Part shown: positions 46,779 to 55,355 of the stretch, one piece after another
How the letters are laid out: each line of letters opens with the position of its first letter
Position numbering within the stretch: position 1 is the stretch's first letter
NCBI RefSeq assembly: GCF_030285665.1
Contig: NZ_CP127295.1
Span: forward strand, 7,502,001-7,566,000
Length of the DNA stretch: 64,000 nt
From: Amycolatopsis mongoliensis
Lineage (GTDB): Bacteria; Actinomycetota; Actinomycetes; Mycobacteriales; Pseudonocardiaceae
Direction: 5' to 3'
Notes under the pieces: model-generated
The model's input: the letters and a program-made list of their open reading frames with translations, nothing else
What the model was told of the DNA's origin: nothing
Database searches by the model: none
Position numbers and translations under genes: made by a program

Positions 46779-47756
46779 TCAGCCCGCCGGCGGGGCCGTC
46801 GTCGCGCGGACGATCAGGTAGGTGTCGAGGACCTGCGTCGTGTGCTCGTCCGCGTCGCCGTCGAGCAGGTCCAGCAGGATGGTGACCGCCGCGCGGCCCG
46901 CTGCCTCCGTCGGCATCGCGATCGTCGTCAGCGGCGGCGCCGAGATCGCCGCGAAGACCAGGTCGTCGAAGCCGACCAGGCTGATCTCGTCCGGTACCGG
47001 CACACCACGGGCGTTGAGCCGGGCCAGCGCGCCGAACGCCACGAGGTCGTTGTAGGCGACGATCGCCGTCACGTCCGCGGCCAGCGCCAGGTCCGCGCCC
47101 TGCAGCCCGCCCTCGAACACCGGCGGGAACGGGCCGAACTCGACGACCTCCGTGCCGTGGCGCTCGGCGGCCTCGGCCAGGCCTTGCCGGCGGGCGCGGT
47201 CCGCCCACGACATCCGCGGCCCGCCGAGGTAGGCGCAGCGGCGGTGGCCGAGCGCGGCCAGGTGCTCGATGGCCTGCCGCATCCCGTCGGCGGCGTCCAT
47301 CACGATCGACGGGATCCCCGGCACCTCGCGGTTGAGCAGCACCAGCGTCGTCTGCCCGGCGAGCGCGCGCAGCTGGTCGTCGGTCATGCTCGGGCTGCCC
47401 AGGACGACGCCGTCGACCTGCCGGGCCATCCGGCGCACGAGGTTCTGCTCCGTCGCCGGGTCCCGGTCGCTGCTCGCGAACAACACGGCGACGTCGTCCT
47501 GCCGGGCGCGGGCCTGGACGCCGTCGAGCACGCCGGTGAAGAACGGGTTGCCGAGGTCCGAGACCACGATGCCGATGTGCCCGGTGCGGGCGACGGGGTG
47601 CGGGGCACCGGCGGCGTGGTAGCCGAGTTCGCTCGCCGCGGCCAGCACCCGGCTGCGGGTCTGGTGCCGGACCAGGTCCGGGGACGTGAACGCGCGCGAC
47701 ACGGTCGAGATCGACACGTTGGCCCGGCGGGCGACGTCGTGAATGGTCACGCTCAC
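46779..47756 (-). CDS. LacI-family transcriptional regulator of the pectin/cell-wall locus
   Basis: A 325-residue LacI repressor: HTH in VTIHDVARRANVSISTVSRA at the extreme N terminus, hinge region in LGYHAAGAPHPVART, then the effector domain (GHIGIVVSDLGNPFFTGVLD, LLNREVPG, GHRRCAYLGGPRMSWADRAR, ISLVGFDDLVFAA). The normal hinge LAR sequence is altered (HPVAR). It is divergent from the first pectate lyase and precedes the pectin operon, so it is the likely controller. AGCGCTT-centred palindromes at 50416 and 58895 are candidate targets. GTG 47756 is chosen for GAGGAG upstream and the standard VSVTIHDVA start. Confidence 0.88.
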   Translation of the reverse strand: MSVTIHDVARRANVSISTVSRAFTSPDLVRHQTRSRVLAAASELGYHAAGAPHPVARTGHIGIVVSDLGNPFFTGVLDGVQARARQDDVAVLFASSDRDPATEQNLVRRMARQVDGVVLGSPSMTDDQLRALAGQTTLVLLNREVPGIPSIVMDAADGMRQAIEHLAALGHRRCAYLGGPRMSWADRARRQGLAEAAERHGTEVVEFGPFPPVFEGGLQGADLALAADVTAIVAYNDLVAFGALARLNARGVPVPDEISLVGFDDLVFAAISAPPLTTIAMPTEAAGRAAVTILLDLLDGDADEHTTQVLDTYLIVRATTAPPAG

Positions 47757-47805
47757 GGCTACTCCTCGGCAGGCTCTGCGCAACATCATGGAAACGCCCG
47801 GCAGT

Positions 47806-47817
47806 GTTGTCAACAAC
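47806..47817. promoter_or_regulatory. Palindrome GTTGTCAACAAC upstream of the LacI gene
   Basis: Five-bp arms with two central bases, 50 bases before the LacI start and 170 before the pectate lyase. Differs from the AGCGCT sites; possible autoregulatory element. Confidence 0.35.
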
Positions 47818-47894
47818 GGACTGCCTTGCGGCAGCGGGGATCCGGCCGCCGCAGGGCCATTCGGCTGGGCTTGGCGTGAAAACCCTGCAAATCA

Positions 47895-47924
47895 TTGACC
47901 GGGTTCTGCGGCAAATCGTAGAAC
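47895..47924 (+). promoter_or_regulatory. Possible promoter of the PL1 pectate lyase gene
   Basis: TTGACC (47895-47900), 18 bases, TAGAAC (47919-47924), about 62 bases before the start. Confidence 0.35.
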
Positions 47925-47986
47925 GGAGTCTCCGCAGTGGTCCCCGTTCGCCGGGGCGCGGGTCCCCACCCCCTCAGAGGTGCCTG

Positions 47987-48964
47987 ATGACCAGGAAAAC
48001 CGAGTTCTGCCTGCGTGTTTTCGGAACCGCCGCGCTCGCCGCGGCGATGGCCGTCGCCGTTCCCGCCGGGGTCGCGCACGCGGCCTTCGAGAGTTCCCCC
48101 GCCGGCTTCGGCGCCGGCACGACCGGCGGCGCGGGCGGCGAGACCGTCACCGTGACGACGGCTTCGGCGTTCACCAGCGCGGTGGCGGACGCGGTCGCCC
48201 GCACGGTCCGGGTGAGCGGGAAGATCACCCTGGCGAACAAGACGCTGGTGAAGATCGGGTCGAACAAGACGATCCTCGGCGTCGGATCGGGCTCCGGCTT
48301 CACCGGCGGCGGGCTCGCCGTGGACAAGTCGTCGAACGTGATCATCCGCAACCTGGCCATCTCGAAGGCGGTCGGCACCGACGCGATCCAGATCCAGCGC
48401 GGCGCCACCCGGGTGTGGGTCGACCACAACGACCTGTCCTCCGACCTCGACCACGGCAAGGACTACTACGACGGCCTGCTCGACATCAGCCACGCCGCCG
48501 ACGGGATCACGGTGTCCTGGAACAAGTTCCACGACCACTACAAGGTCTCCCTCGTCGGGCACAGCGACAGCAACGCCGCCGAGGACACCGGCAAGCTGCA
48601 CGTCACCTACAGCCACAACTGGTTCGAGAACGTGAACTCGCGGCTGCCGAGCCTGCGGTTCGGCACCGGCCACGCCTACGACAACTATTTCCACGCGGTC
48701 ACCGATTCCGCCGTGCATTCGCGGATGAACGCGCAGTTCCTCGCCCAGAACAATGTCTTCGAATCCACGAAGGTGTGCCTCGAAACCACCGGTGACAGCG
48801 ACGTCGACGGCTACCTCAACGAATCGGGCAACTCCTTCGGCGGCTGCACGAACGAGATCACCCGCACCGGGAGCATGACGAATGCACCGTATTCCTTCAC
48901 GCTGGAGCCGACTTCCACGGTCAAGGCCACCGTGACGGCGGGCGCGGGTGTCGGCCGGATCTGA
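47987..48964 (+). CDS. Secreted pectate lyase, polysaccharide lyase family 1
   Basis: A 325-residue exported enzyme with signal peptide (1-31, ending GVAHAAF). The parallel beta-helix PL1 domain shows ETVTVTTASAFTSAV, SNKTILGVGSGSGFTGGGL, VIIRNLAI, RVWVDHNDLSSD, YDGLLDISHAADGITVSWNK, HDHYKVSLVGHSD, then the catalytic Arg region NVNSRLPSLRFGTGHAYDNY and a VHSRMNAQFLAQNN strand. It cleaves polygalacturonate by Ca2+-dependent beta-elimination outside the cell. ATG 47987 is preceded by CAGAGG. It is divergent from the LacI gene and followed by a hairpin terminator. Confidence 0.92.
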   Translation: MTRKTEFCLRVFGTAALAAAMAVAVPAGVAHAAFESSPAGFGAGTTGGAGGETVTVTTASAFTSAVADAVARTVRVSGKITLANKTLVKIGSNKTILGVGSGSGFTGGGLAVDKSSNVIIRNLAISKAVGTDAIQIQRGATRVWVDHNDLSSDLDHGKDYYDGLLDISHAADGITVSWNKFHDHYKVSLVGHSDSNAAEDTGKLHVTYSHNWFENVNSRLPSLRFGTGHAYDNYFHAVTDSAVHSRMNAQFLAQNNVFESTKVCLETTGDSDVDGYLNESGNSFGGCTNEITRTGSMTNAPYSFTLEPTSTVKATVTAGAGVGRI

Positions 48965-48980
48965 CCGGCGGCGAGCGTGC

Positions 48981-49014
48981 GGCCGGTTCGGGTAAGCGCT
49001 ATCTCGAACCGGCC
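48981..49014 (+). terminator. Hairpin terminator after the PL1 gene
   Basis: Ten-bp perfect stem GGCCGGTTCG / CGAACCGGCC (48981-48990 / 49005-49014). Its loop contains TAAGCGCTAT, a weak copy of the AGCGCT motif. Confidence 0.65.
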
Positions 49015-49067
49015 ACCGCCGTTCGGAGTACCCGGTTTTCGACGAATTCGAAAGGGTGTCCCGCATA

Positions 49068-49097
49068 TTGACACACTTGTCGCGAACGCCCTACCGT
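49068..49097 (+). promoter_or_regulatory. Promoter of the first Gfo/Idh gene
   Basis: TTGACA (49068-49073), 18 bases, TACCGT (49092-49097), followed by GA. The same TTGACA...CCTACCGTGA pattern recurs at 50490-50518. Confidence 0.6.
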
Positions 49098-49177
49098 GAC
49101 CAACGGAAGTTTCTCCCGAACTGCCCATTCGTCAGTTCCCGCGCGACCGGAGACCCGGCCGCGCCGATCGGAGACCC

Positions 49178-50365
49178 ATGTCGGGGAGCAGGCGCCGCAC
49201 CGTCGCGGACCCGCCGAGGCTGGCCGTGGTCGGCACGTCCGGCTACGCGTTCAGCTACCTGCACCGCGCCCGCATCCTGCACGACGAGGGCCTGGTGCGG
49301 TTCGCCGGCATGGCCGACGTCCGGGTGCCCTCGGCCGCCGCGATCGCGCTGCTGCCCGAGGGCGGCACCGCCCACGTCGGGGTCGACGACCTGCTCCGCC
49401 GCTGCCGCCCCGACATCACCGTGGTCGCGACCCCGCCGCACGCGCACGTCCGCGTCGGCGGCGCGGTGCTGCGGGCGGGTGGCGACCTGCTGCTGGAAAC
49501 CCCGCCGGTCCTCGATCTCGCCGGGTTCCGGACGCTGTCCCGGCTGGCGGCGGAAAACGGCTCGGCGTGCCAGACCGGCTTCCAGAGCTTCGGCTCCCCG
49601 GCGCTGCCGGTGCTGCGGACGGCGATCGCGGCCGGGAAGCTCGGCGAGGTGGTGGGCGTCGGCGCGGCCGGGGCGTGGATCCGCACCGACGCCTACTACC
49701 GCCGCAACCCCTGGGCGGGCCGCCGGTGGCTGGACGGCGAACCCGTGGTGGACGGCGCCCTGACCAACCCGTTCTCCCACGCGGTGGCCACGGCGCTGCT
49801 CGTGGGCGGGGTCGGCGGGCGCGATCCGGCGGAGATCGCCCTGGAGCTGTACGGCACGCGCGACATCGAAGCCGACGACACGGCGTGCCTGCGCATCCGC
49901 TTCGACCGCGGACCCGAGATCGTCGTCGCCGCGTCGTTGTGCGCCGAGCAGGACCACGAGCCGTACGTGGTGGTGCACGGCTCGAAAGGACGCGCGAAGT
50001 TCTGGTACAAGAGCCACCGGCTGGAGCTCGACGACGAACGCGTCCACCTCGGCGAACCGGTGGACCTGCTGCGGAACCTGGTCGCCCACCACCTCGACCC
50101 GGCGGGGGTGCCGCTGCTCGCGCCGCTGCCGGCCACCCGCGCGTTCGCGTCGGTGGTCGAGGCGGTGCGGGACGCGCCGTCACCGGCCCGGATCCCGGCG
50201 GGCTGGATCCGCACGGCCGGCGAAGGGGCGAGCCGGCACCCCGTGGTCCGGGGGATCGGCGAGGAGGTCGCCGTCGCCGCGGACCGGCTGGCGCTGTTCT
50301 CCGAGATCGGCGTCCCGTGGGCGAGCGCCGGGCGCGGCGGCTCGGCCGCGGACCGCACCGGGTGA
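49178..50365 (+). CDS. Gfo/Idh/MocA-family oxidoreductase with altered catalytic motif
   Basis: A 395-residue protein with an N-terminal Rossmann-like NAD(P) fold (LAVVGTSGYAFSYLHRARIL) and the family's C-terminal alpha/beta domain. Two signatures are unusual: the EKP motif reads ETPP (Thr108 in place of the catalytic or cofactor-positioning Lys), and the GG...D...H motif reads DGALTNPFSHAV. It is paralogous along its length to the gene at 54246, sharing CQTGFQSFGSPALPVLR-like and AWIRTDAYYRRNPWAGRR-like segments, but that copy keeps EKP. It may be non-catalytic or work on a substrate where Lys is dispensable. It has its own promoter and precedes the transporter operon by 208 bases. Confidence 0.8.
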   Translation: MSGSRRRTVADPPRLAVVGTSGYAFSYLHRARILHDEGLVRFAGMADVRVPSAAAIALLPEGGTAHVGVDDLLRRCRPDITVVATPPHAHVRVGGAVLRAGGDLLLETPPVLDLAGFRTLSRLAAENGSACQTGFQSFGSPALPVLRTAIAAGKLGEVVGVGAAGAWIRTDAYYRRNPWAGRRWLDGEPVVDGALTNPFSHAVATALLVGGVGGRDPAEIALELYGTRDIEADDTACLRIRFDRGPEIVVAASLCAEQDHEPYVVVHGSKGRAKFWYKSHRLELDDERVHLGEPVDLLRNLVAHHLDPAGVPLLAPLPATRAFASVVEAVRDAPSPARIPAGWIRTAGEGASRHPVVRGIGEEVAVAADRLALFSEIGVPWASAGRGGSAADRTG

Positions 50366-50415
50366 CGCCTCCACCCGGTGCCCTCGCGCTGACAGCCCGC
50401 CTCGACCCGGTTGCT

Positions 50416-50427
50416 GTAAGCGCTTTC
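50416..50427. promoter_or_regulatory. AGCGCT-type operator GTAAGCGCTTTC
   Basis: Palindrome with 5 of 6 pairs, about 63 bases upstream of the -35 box at 50490. It matches the perfect GAAAGCGCTTTC at 58895-58906. A weaker relative, GAAAGTGCTGAC, lies at 50541-50552 between promoter and start. Confidence 0.6.
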
Positions 50428-50489
50428 TCAAGCTGCCCATTTTCCGTCGGAGTCGTTGCTGCACAAGGGGTATTGCGCCGTTCCGCCCG

Positions 50490-50518
50490 TTGACACGAGT
50501 CGGCGCACTGCCTACCGT
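50490..50518 (+). promoter_or_regulatory. Promoter of the pectin-transport operon
   Basis: TTGACA (50490-50495), 17 bases, TACCGT (50513-50518), followed by GA. It is flanked by AGCGCT-like sites on both sides. Confidence 0.6.
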
Positions 50519-50573
50519 GAGCGCGCTGACGGCGTTTTCAGAAAGTGCTGACCGGCTGAGAACGGAGAGCTCG

Positions 50574-51851
50574 ATGCGTCGGACAAGAGAGCGACGGACG
50601 CTCGTCGCGCTGGCCGCGGTGGTCCCGCTGCTGCTGACCGGGGTCGCCGCGTGCGGCTCGGACTCCGGCGGCGGGGACGTGACCATCACGTTCGTCTGGT
50701 GGGGCAGCGACGGCCGGGCGACCCTGACGAAGAAGGCCGTCGAGCTGTTCCAGCAGAAGAACCCGAAGATCAAGGTGCAGACGTCGTTCTCGGCGTACGC
50801 GGCCTACTGGGAGAAGCTGGCGACGCAGACGGCGGGGGGCAGGCCGCCGGACGTGCTCAACGTCGACACGCGCTACCTGGCCGAGTACGGCGGCCGGGGC
50901 GTCCTGGCCGACCTGAACGAGGGCGCGGGGAAGTCGATCTCGCTGGCCGACGTCAACCCCGAACTGGCGGCCACCGGCGTGTACCAGGGCAAGCGGTACG
51001 CCGTGCCGTGGGCCCAGAACACGCCCGCGATGCTCTACGACCCGGCGGCGTTCACCGCGGCGGGCGCGGACCCGGCCAAGGGCCTGACCTGGGACCAGTA
51101 CGCCGAGGCCACGCAGAAGGTCAGCGCCGCCGGAGGGGCTCGCGGCACGACCGACTTCGGCATCCTCGACACGACCCTGGAGATCTGGCTGCGCCAGCAG
51201 GACAAGCAGTTCTACACCCCGGAGGGCAAGCTCGGGTTCACCGCCGACGACCTGCGCCGGTACTGGCAGCTGGCGGGCCGGTTCCGGGAGAGCAAGGGCG
51301 CGTCCGCGGCCGACGTCACGGCGTCCTACAACACCTCGCCCGAGCAGTCCCCGCTCGGCAAGAAGCTGACGAGCTCCGAGTTCGCCTACGACAACCTCCT
51401 GCCCGCGTACCAGAAGGCGAACGGCAAGCCGCTGAACGTGGCGCCGTACCCGACGGGCGGAGGTGGCAGCACCGGGCAGTACCGGCGGCCGTCGATGTTC
51501 CTGTCGGTCTCCGCGCGCAGCCGGCAGCAGGAGGCGGCGGCGAAGCTCGTCGACTTCCTGGTCAACGACCCCGAGGTGGGCAAGATCGTCGGCACCGACC
51601 GCGGGCTCGCCCCGAACCTCAAGGTCCGCGCCCAGCTCGCGTCGTCGGCGAAGGGGGCCGACAAGACGCTCTACGACTACGAAGCCGCCCTCGAACCGAA
51701 GCTCGGCGCCGCGCCGCCGGTGCCGCCCAAGGGCGCCGGCGCGATCCAGAAGCTCCTCCAGCGCACCTACGAGGAGGTCGCGTTCGGGCGGATGAGCGTC
51801 GACGACGCCGTCAACCGGTTCATGTCCGAAGCCGAGAAGGGACTCCAGTAG
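50574..51851 (+). CDS. Sugar ABC transporter substrate-binding lipoprotein (CUT1)
   Basis: A 425-residue family-1 extracellular solute-binding protein: signal peptide with lipobox TGVAACGSD, then TITFVWWGSDGRATLTKKAV, PPDVLNVDTRYLAEYG, YAVPWAQNTPAMLYDPAAF and a C-terminal VNDPEVGKIVGTDRG. CUT1 systems import oligosaccharides. The presence of lyases and a PL1 gene in the same operon points to (unsaturated) oligogalacturonides or rhamnogalacturonan pieces. ATG 50574 is preceded by GGAGAG. No ATPase is encoded here; CUT1 systems in Actinobacteria often share MsiK. Confidence 0.9.
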   Translation: MRRTRERRTLVALAAVVPLLLTGVAACGSDSGGGDVTITFVWWGSDGRATLTKKAVELFQQKNPKIKVQTSFSAYAAYWEKLATQTAGGRPPDVLNVDTRYLAEYGGRGVLADLNEGAGKSISLADVNPELAATGVYQGKRYAVPWAQNTPAMLYDPAAFTAAGADPAKGLTWDQYAEATQKVSAAGGARGTTDFGILDTTLEIWLRQQDKQFYTPEGKLGFTADDLRRYWQLAGRFRESKGASAADVTASYNTSPEQSPLGKKLTSSEFAYDNLLPAYQKANGKPLNVAPYPTGGGGSTGQYRRPSMFLSVSARSRQQEAAAKLVDFLVNDPEVGKIVGTDRGLAPNLKVRAQLASSAKGADKTLYDYEAALEPKLGAAPPVPPKGAGAIQKLLQRTYEEVAFGRMSVDDAVNRFMSEAEKGLQ

Positions 51852-51854
51852 CCG

Positions 51855-52829
51855 ATGACGACCGTGCGCACCCCGGACCCGCCGGTCGCCTGGGACACTC
51901 CCGTGCGGGCCCGGCGGCGGGACCGGCCGCCCGGGCGCCGCCGCAAGAGCCGGCCGGAGGCCTTCGCGTTCCTGACGCCCTGGCTGCTCGGCGCGGTGGC
52001 GCTGACCGTCGGCCCGATGGTCGTCTCGCTCTACCTGTCCTTCACCGACTACGACCTGTTCACCTCGCCGAAGTGGGTCGGCTTCGGCAACTTCGCGCAC
52101 ATGGTCACCGACGACGACCGCTACCTGCAGTCGGTGAAGGTGACCCTGATCTACGTCCTGGTCTCGGTGCCGCTGAAGCTCACGGTGTCGCTGCTGGTGG
52201 CCATGCTGCTCAACACCCGCCGCGGCGGAGGCGGCTTCTACCGGGCCGCGTTCTACGCGCCGTCGCTGCTCGGCGCGAGCGTCGCGGCGGCGCTGGTGTG
52301 GCGGGCGCTGTTCATGGGCGGCGGCCCGGTCAACGAGGTCCTCGCCTCGGTCGGCTGGCACACGCCGAGCTGGGTCGACGACCCGCGGTTCAGCCTCGCC
52401 TCGATCGTGCTGCTCGGGGTCTGGCAGTTCGGCGCGCCGATGGTGATCTTCCTGGCCGGGCTCAAGCAGATCCCGGCGGAGCTGCACGAGGCGGCCGCGA
52501 TCGACGGCGCCGGCGCGGTCCGCCGGTTCCGGCACATCACGCTGCCCATGCTCTCACCGGTGATCTTCTTCAACCTGGTGATGGAGGCGATCCACGCGTT
52601 CCAGGCCTTCACCCCGGCGTTCGTCATCGGCGGCGGCCGCGGCGGCCCGGCCGACGCGGACCTGTTCTACACGCTCTACCTGTTCGAGGTCGGCTTCCAG
52701 GACTTCCGGATGGGCTACGCGTCGGCGATGGCGTGGGTGCTGCTGGCGGTGATCGCGATCGTCACCGCGATCGTGTTCAAGACGGCGAAGCTGTGGGTGT
52801 TCTACGACGATGCGGGAGAGCGCCGATGA
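51855..52829 (+). CDS. Sugar ABC transporter permease (CUT1, MalF/LacF-type)
   Basis: A 324-residue permease with a 40-residue basic, Pro-rich cytoplasmic tail followed by six hydrophobic helices. The EAA loop that docks the ATPase is visible: ELHEAAAIDGAGAVRRFRHI. The early SLYLSFTDYDLFTSPKWVG is typical of the MalF-like subunit. It starts 3 bases after the binding-protein stop and overlaps the next permease by ATGA. It assembles with 52826 into the channel. Confidence 0.92.
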   Translation: MTTVRTPDPPVAWDTPVRARRRDRPPGRRRKSRPEAFAFLTPWLLGAVALTVGPMVVSLYLSFTDYDLFTSPKWVGFGNFAHMVTDDDRYLQSVKVTLIYVLVSVPLKLTVSLLVAMLLNTRRGGGGFYRAAFYAPSLLGASVAAALVWRALFMGGGPVNEVLASVGWHTPSWVDDPRFSLASIVLLGVWQFGAPMVIFLAGLKQIPAELHEAAAIDGAGAVRRFRHITLPMLSPVIFFNLVMEAIHAFQAFTPAFVIGGGRGGPADADLFYTLYLFEVGFQDFRMGYASAMAWVLLAVIAIVTAIVFKTAKLWVFYDDAGERR

Positions 52830-53671
52830 CCGTGCTCCCGCGCTCCGCGCGTTCGGCGGCCTGGCACGTGCTGTGCCTCGTGATCGTCGCCGTGGTCCTG
52901 TACCCGCTGGTGTGGCTGGCGTTCGCGTCGGTCAAGCCGCCGGACGAGATCCTTTCGCGCCTGTCGCTGCTGCCCACCCGGTTCGTCTTCGACGGCTACA
53001 CGAAGGGCTGGGAAGGCGCGGCGGACGTCGGGTTCGGCTGCTTCTTCCTCAACTCGTTCCTCGTCGCCGGACTGTCGGTGGCGGCCAACGTCTTCTCGTG
53101 CTCGCTGGCCGCGTTCGCGTTCGCCCGGTTGAACTTCCGGTTCCGCGGCGCGCTGTTCGCGTTCATGATCACGACGCTGATGCTGCCCTACCACGTCACG
53201 CTGATCCCGCAGTACGTGATCTTCCAGCAGGCCGGGCTGGTCAACACGTTCGTCCCGCTGATCCTGCCGAAACTGCTGGCCACCGAAGCGTTCTTCGTGT
53301 TCCTGATCGTCCAGTTCATGCGCGGGATCCCGCGCGAGCTCGACGAGGCCGCGATCATCGACGGCTGCTCGGTCTACCGGACGTTCTGGCACGTCGTGCT
53401 GCCGCTGTCGAAGCCGGCGCTCGTCACGACGTCGATCTTCACGTTCATCTGGACGTGGAACGACTTCTTCACGCAGATGGTGTACCTGAACGACACGGAG
53501 AAGTTCACCGTGCCGCTCGGCCTGCGGCTGTTCGTCGACACCAGCAGCGAGTCGAACTTCGGCGCGATGTTCGCCATGTCGGCGCTCGCGCTCGTCCCGA
53601 TCGTGCTCTTCTTCCTCGCCTTCCAGCGCCTGCTCGTCGAAGGCGTCAGCACCAGCGGCCTGAAGGGGTGA
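52826..53671 (+). CDS. Sugar ABC transporter permease (CUT1, MalG/LacG-type)
   Basis: A 281-residue permease with six helices, lacking the extra N-terminal tail of its partner. The EAA loop reads ELDEAAIIDGCSVYRTFWHV; ASVKPPDEILSRLSLLPTRF follows the first helix as in MalG-like subunits. The ATG overlaps the previous stop. The C terminus VEGVSTSGLKG is the common ending of this subfamily. It completes the membrane part of the importer. Confidence 0.92.
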   Translation: MTVLPRSARSAAWHVLCLVIVAVVLYPLVWLAFASVKPPDEILSRLSLLPTRFVFDGYTKGWEGAADVGFGCFFLNSFLVAGLSVAANVFSCSLAAFAFARLNFRFRGALFAFMITTLMLPYHVTLIPQYVIFQQAGLVNTFVPLILPKLLATEAFFVFLIVQFMRGIPRELDEAAIIDGCSVYRTFWHVVLPLSKPALVTTSIFTFIWTWNDFFTQMVYLNDTEKFTVPLGLRLFVDTSSESNFGAMFAMSALALVPIVLFFLAFQRLLVEGVSTSGLKG

Positions 53672-53676
53672 CGGCG

Positions 53677-54249
53677 ATGCGGACCCAGAGACGATCAGCA
53701 GAGTGGCGAACCGAGTTGGAAGGCTTCTCGGACTGCCTGCTGACGGGCCTGCTCGTCGCACTCGCGTCGGTGCCGGTGGTGACCGCGGCCCCGGCGTTCG
53801 CGGCGGGCTGCCGGGCCCTCGACCGGGCGCGCCACGGCATCGGTCGTCCATTGTGGACGACGTTCTGGGCCGACTTCCGGCAGGCCGTCCGCGGTGGGGC
53901 GGCGTTCGGCCTGCTGGGCCTCTTCGCGGCCGTGCTGTTCGCGGTGGACCTCGCCGTCGTGGGCGCCATGCCGGGTGCGGGCGTGCTCCGCCCGGCGCTG
54001 TGGGTGCTGGCCGCCGCGGTCGCCGTCGTCGCCGTGCGGACGTGCGAGGTGGTCGCGACCGGCGAGCCGGCCTGGCGCCGCGCGGTCGTGACCGCCGTGC
54101 GGGAGACCGCGGCGGCGCCCGGGAGCGCCGTGCTCCTGGCCGGGGCGGCCGGTCTCGCGGTGGTGCTCGTGTGGATGCTGCCGATCCTGGCCCTGCTGGT
54201 GGCCGGGCCGCTGGCGCTGGCGGCCGTGGCGACCGGCGGGCAGCGGTGA
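53677..54249 (+). CDS. DUF624 (YesL-like) membrane protein
   Basis: A 190-residue protein with four to five hydrophobic helices (around 20-45, 70-95, 100-115, 145-165, 165-185). DUF624/YesL proteins are regularly found beside CUT1 transporters and rhamnogalacturonan genes, as with B. subtilis yesL; their role is unknown, possibly helping transporter assembly. ATG 53677 is used; GTG 53668 would give a GTGA overlap with the permease stop and three more residues. The stop overlaps the next gene's GTG. Confidence 0.72.
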   Translation: MRTQRRSAEWRTELEGFSDCLLTGLLVALASVPVVTAAPAFAAGCRALDRARHGIGRPLWTTFWADFRQAVRGGAAFGLLGLFAAVLFAVDLAVVGAMPGAGVLRPALWVLAAAVAVVAVRTCEVVATGEPAWRRAVVTAVRETAAAPGSAVLLAGAAGLAVVLVWMLPILALLVAGPLALAAVATGGQR

Positions 54250-55355
54250 CTCCTGCGGTGGTCGTGTTCGGCACGGCCGGCTACGCGCGCACGCACCTGC
54301 GCCGGGCCCGGGCCCTGCACGACCGGGGCGAGATCGTCCTGGCCGGCGCGTGCGACATCCGCGAGCCGCCGGAGGAGGCCGGCGAGCTGGTGCCGGTGGT
54401 CACCCGCGACCCGGCCGAGCTGCTGGCTCGCGTGCCGGCGGACATCGCCGTCGTGGCCACCCCGCCGCACACGCACCTGCCCCTGGCCCGTCTCGCGCTC
54501 GCCGCGGGCTGCCACGTGCTCGTGGAGAAGCCGCCGGTGCTCGACCTGACGGCGTTCGACGAGCTGACGGAGCGGGCCCGGGGCCGGGCCTGCCAGATCG
54601 GGTTCCAGAGTTTCGGCTCGCCCGCGGTCCCGGTGATCCGGGCCGCGCTGGCCCGGGGGGCGATCGGGACGGTCACCGGGATCGCCGCCGCGGGCGCGTG
54701 GATCCGGCGTGATCGCTACTTCGCGCGGGCCGCCTGGGCGGGCCGTCGCCGGCTCGACGGCCGAGCGGTCGTGGACGGCGCCCTGACGAACCCGTTCGCC
54801 CACGCCGTCGCGACCGCCTTGCTGCTCAACGGCACGGCCGGGGCGCTGCCCGAGCGCACCACCGTCGAGCTGTACCGCGCCCGCGACATCGAGTCGGACG
54901 ACACGGCGTGCGCCCGGCTGTGCTTCGCCGGTGCGCCGGACGTCGTCGCCGCCGCGACGCTCGCCGCCGAAGCGGACCACGAGCCCTACGTACTGATCCA
55001 CGGCACCGAGGGCCGGATCCGGTGGCACTACAAGACCGACCTCGTCCTCGTCGGTGACGAGCCGGTCCCGGTCGGCCCGCCGGAAGACCTGCTGGCGAAC
55101 CTCGTCGGCCATCTCCGCGACGGTGTGCCGCTGCTCGCTCCGCTGGCCGCCACCCGCGCGTTCACCGCCCTGGTCGAGGCGGTCCGCGACGCGCCCGAGC
55201 CGAGGCGGCTGCCCCAGGCCCGCGCCGTCGGCACCGGGCCCGAGCGCCGGTTCGTCGTGCCGGGCGTCGACCGGGCCGTCGATGCCGCGGCCGAGCGGCT
55301 CGCGCTCTTCTCCGAACTCGCCCTGCCCTGGACCCCCGCCCGAGAGGAGACGTGA
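54246..55355 (+). CDS. Gfo/Idh/MocA-family oxidoreductase (paralogue of 49178)
   Basis: A 369-residue protein: NAD(P)-binding start VVVFGTAGYARTHLRRARAL, TPPHTHLPLARLAL, and an intact EKPPVLDL motif (Lys95). Its middle and C-terminal parts repeat those of 49178, including CQIGFQSFGSPAVPVIRAAL, the AWIRRDRYF strand, DGALTNPFAHAVATALL and DHEPYVLIHGTEGRI. The family oxidises or epimerises sugars via NAD(P). The substrate is probably a pectin-derived sugar acid or neutral sugar, from context only. The GTG start overlaps the DUF624 stop, and the stop overlaps the next Gfo/Idh gene. Confidence 0.85.
   Translation: MTPAVVVFGTAGYARTHLRRARALHDRGEIVLAGACDIREPPEEAGELVPVVTRDPAELLARVPADIAVVATPPHTHLPLARLALAAGCHVLVEKPPVLDLTAFDELTERARGRACQIGFQSFGSPAVPVIRAALARGAIGTVTGIAAAGAWIRRDRYFARAAWAGRRRLDGRAVVDGALTNPFAHAVATALLLNGTAGALPERTTVELYRARDIESDDTACARLCFAGAPDVVAAATLAAEADHEPYVLIHGTEGRIRWHYKTDLVLVGDEPVPVGPPEDLLANLVGHLRDGVPLLAPLAATRAFTALVEAVRDAPEPRRLPQARAVGTGPERRFVVPGVDRAVDAAAERLALFSELALPWTPAREET

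Noticed and set aside
48992..49003. GTAAGCGCTATC as a LacI operator for the first Gfo/Idh gene
   Set aside because: It forms the loop of the PL1 terminator, has only 4 of 6 pairs and lies 65 bases upstream of the -35 box; kept only as a weak match.
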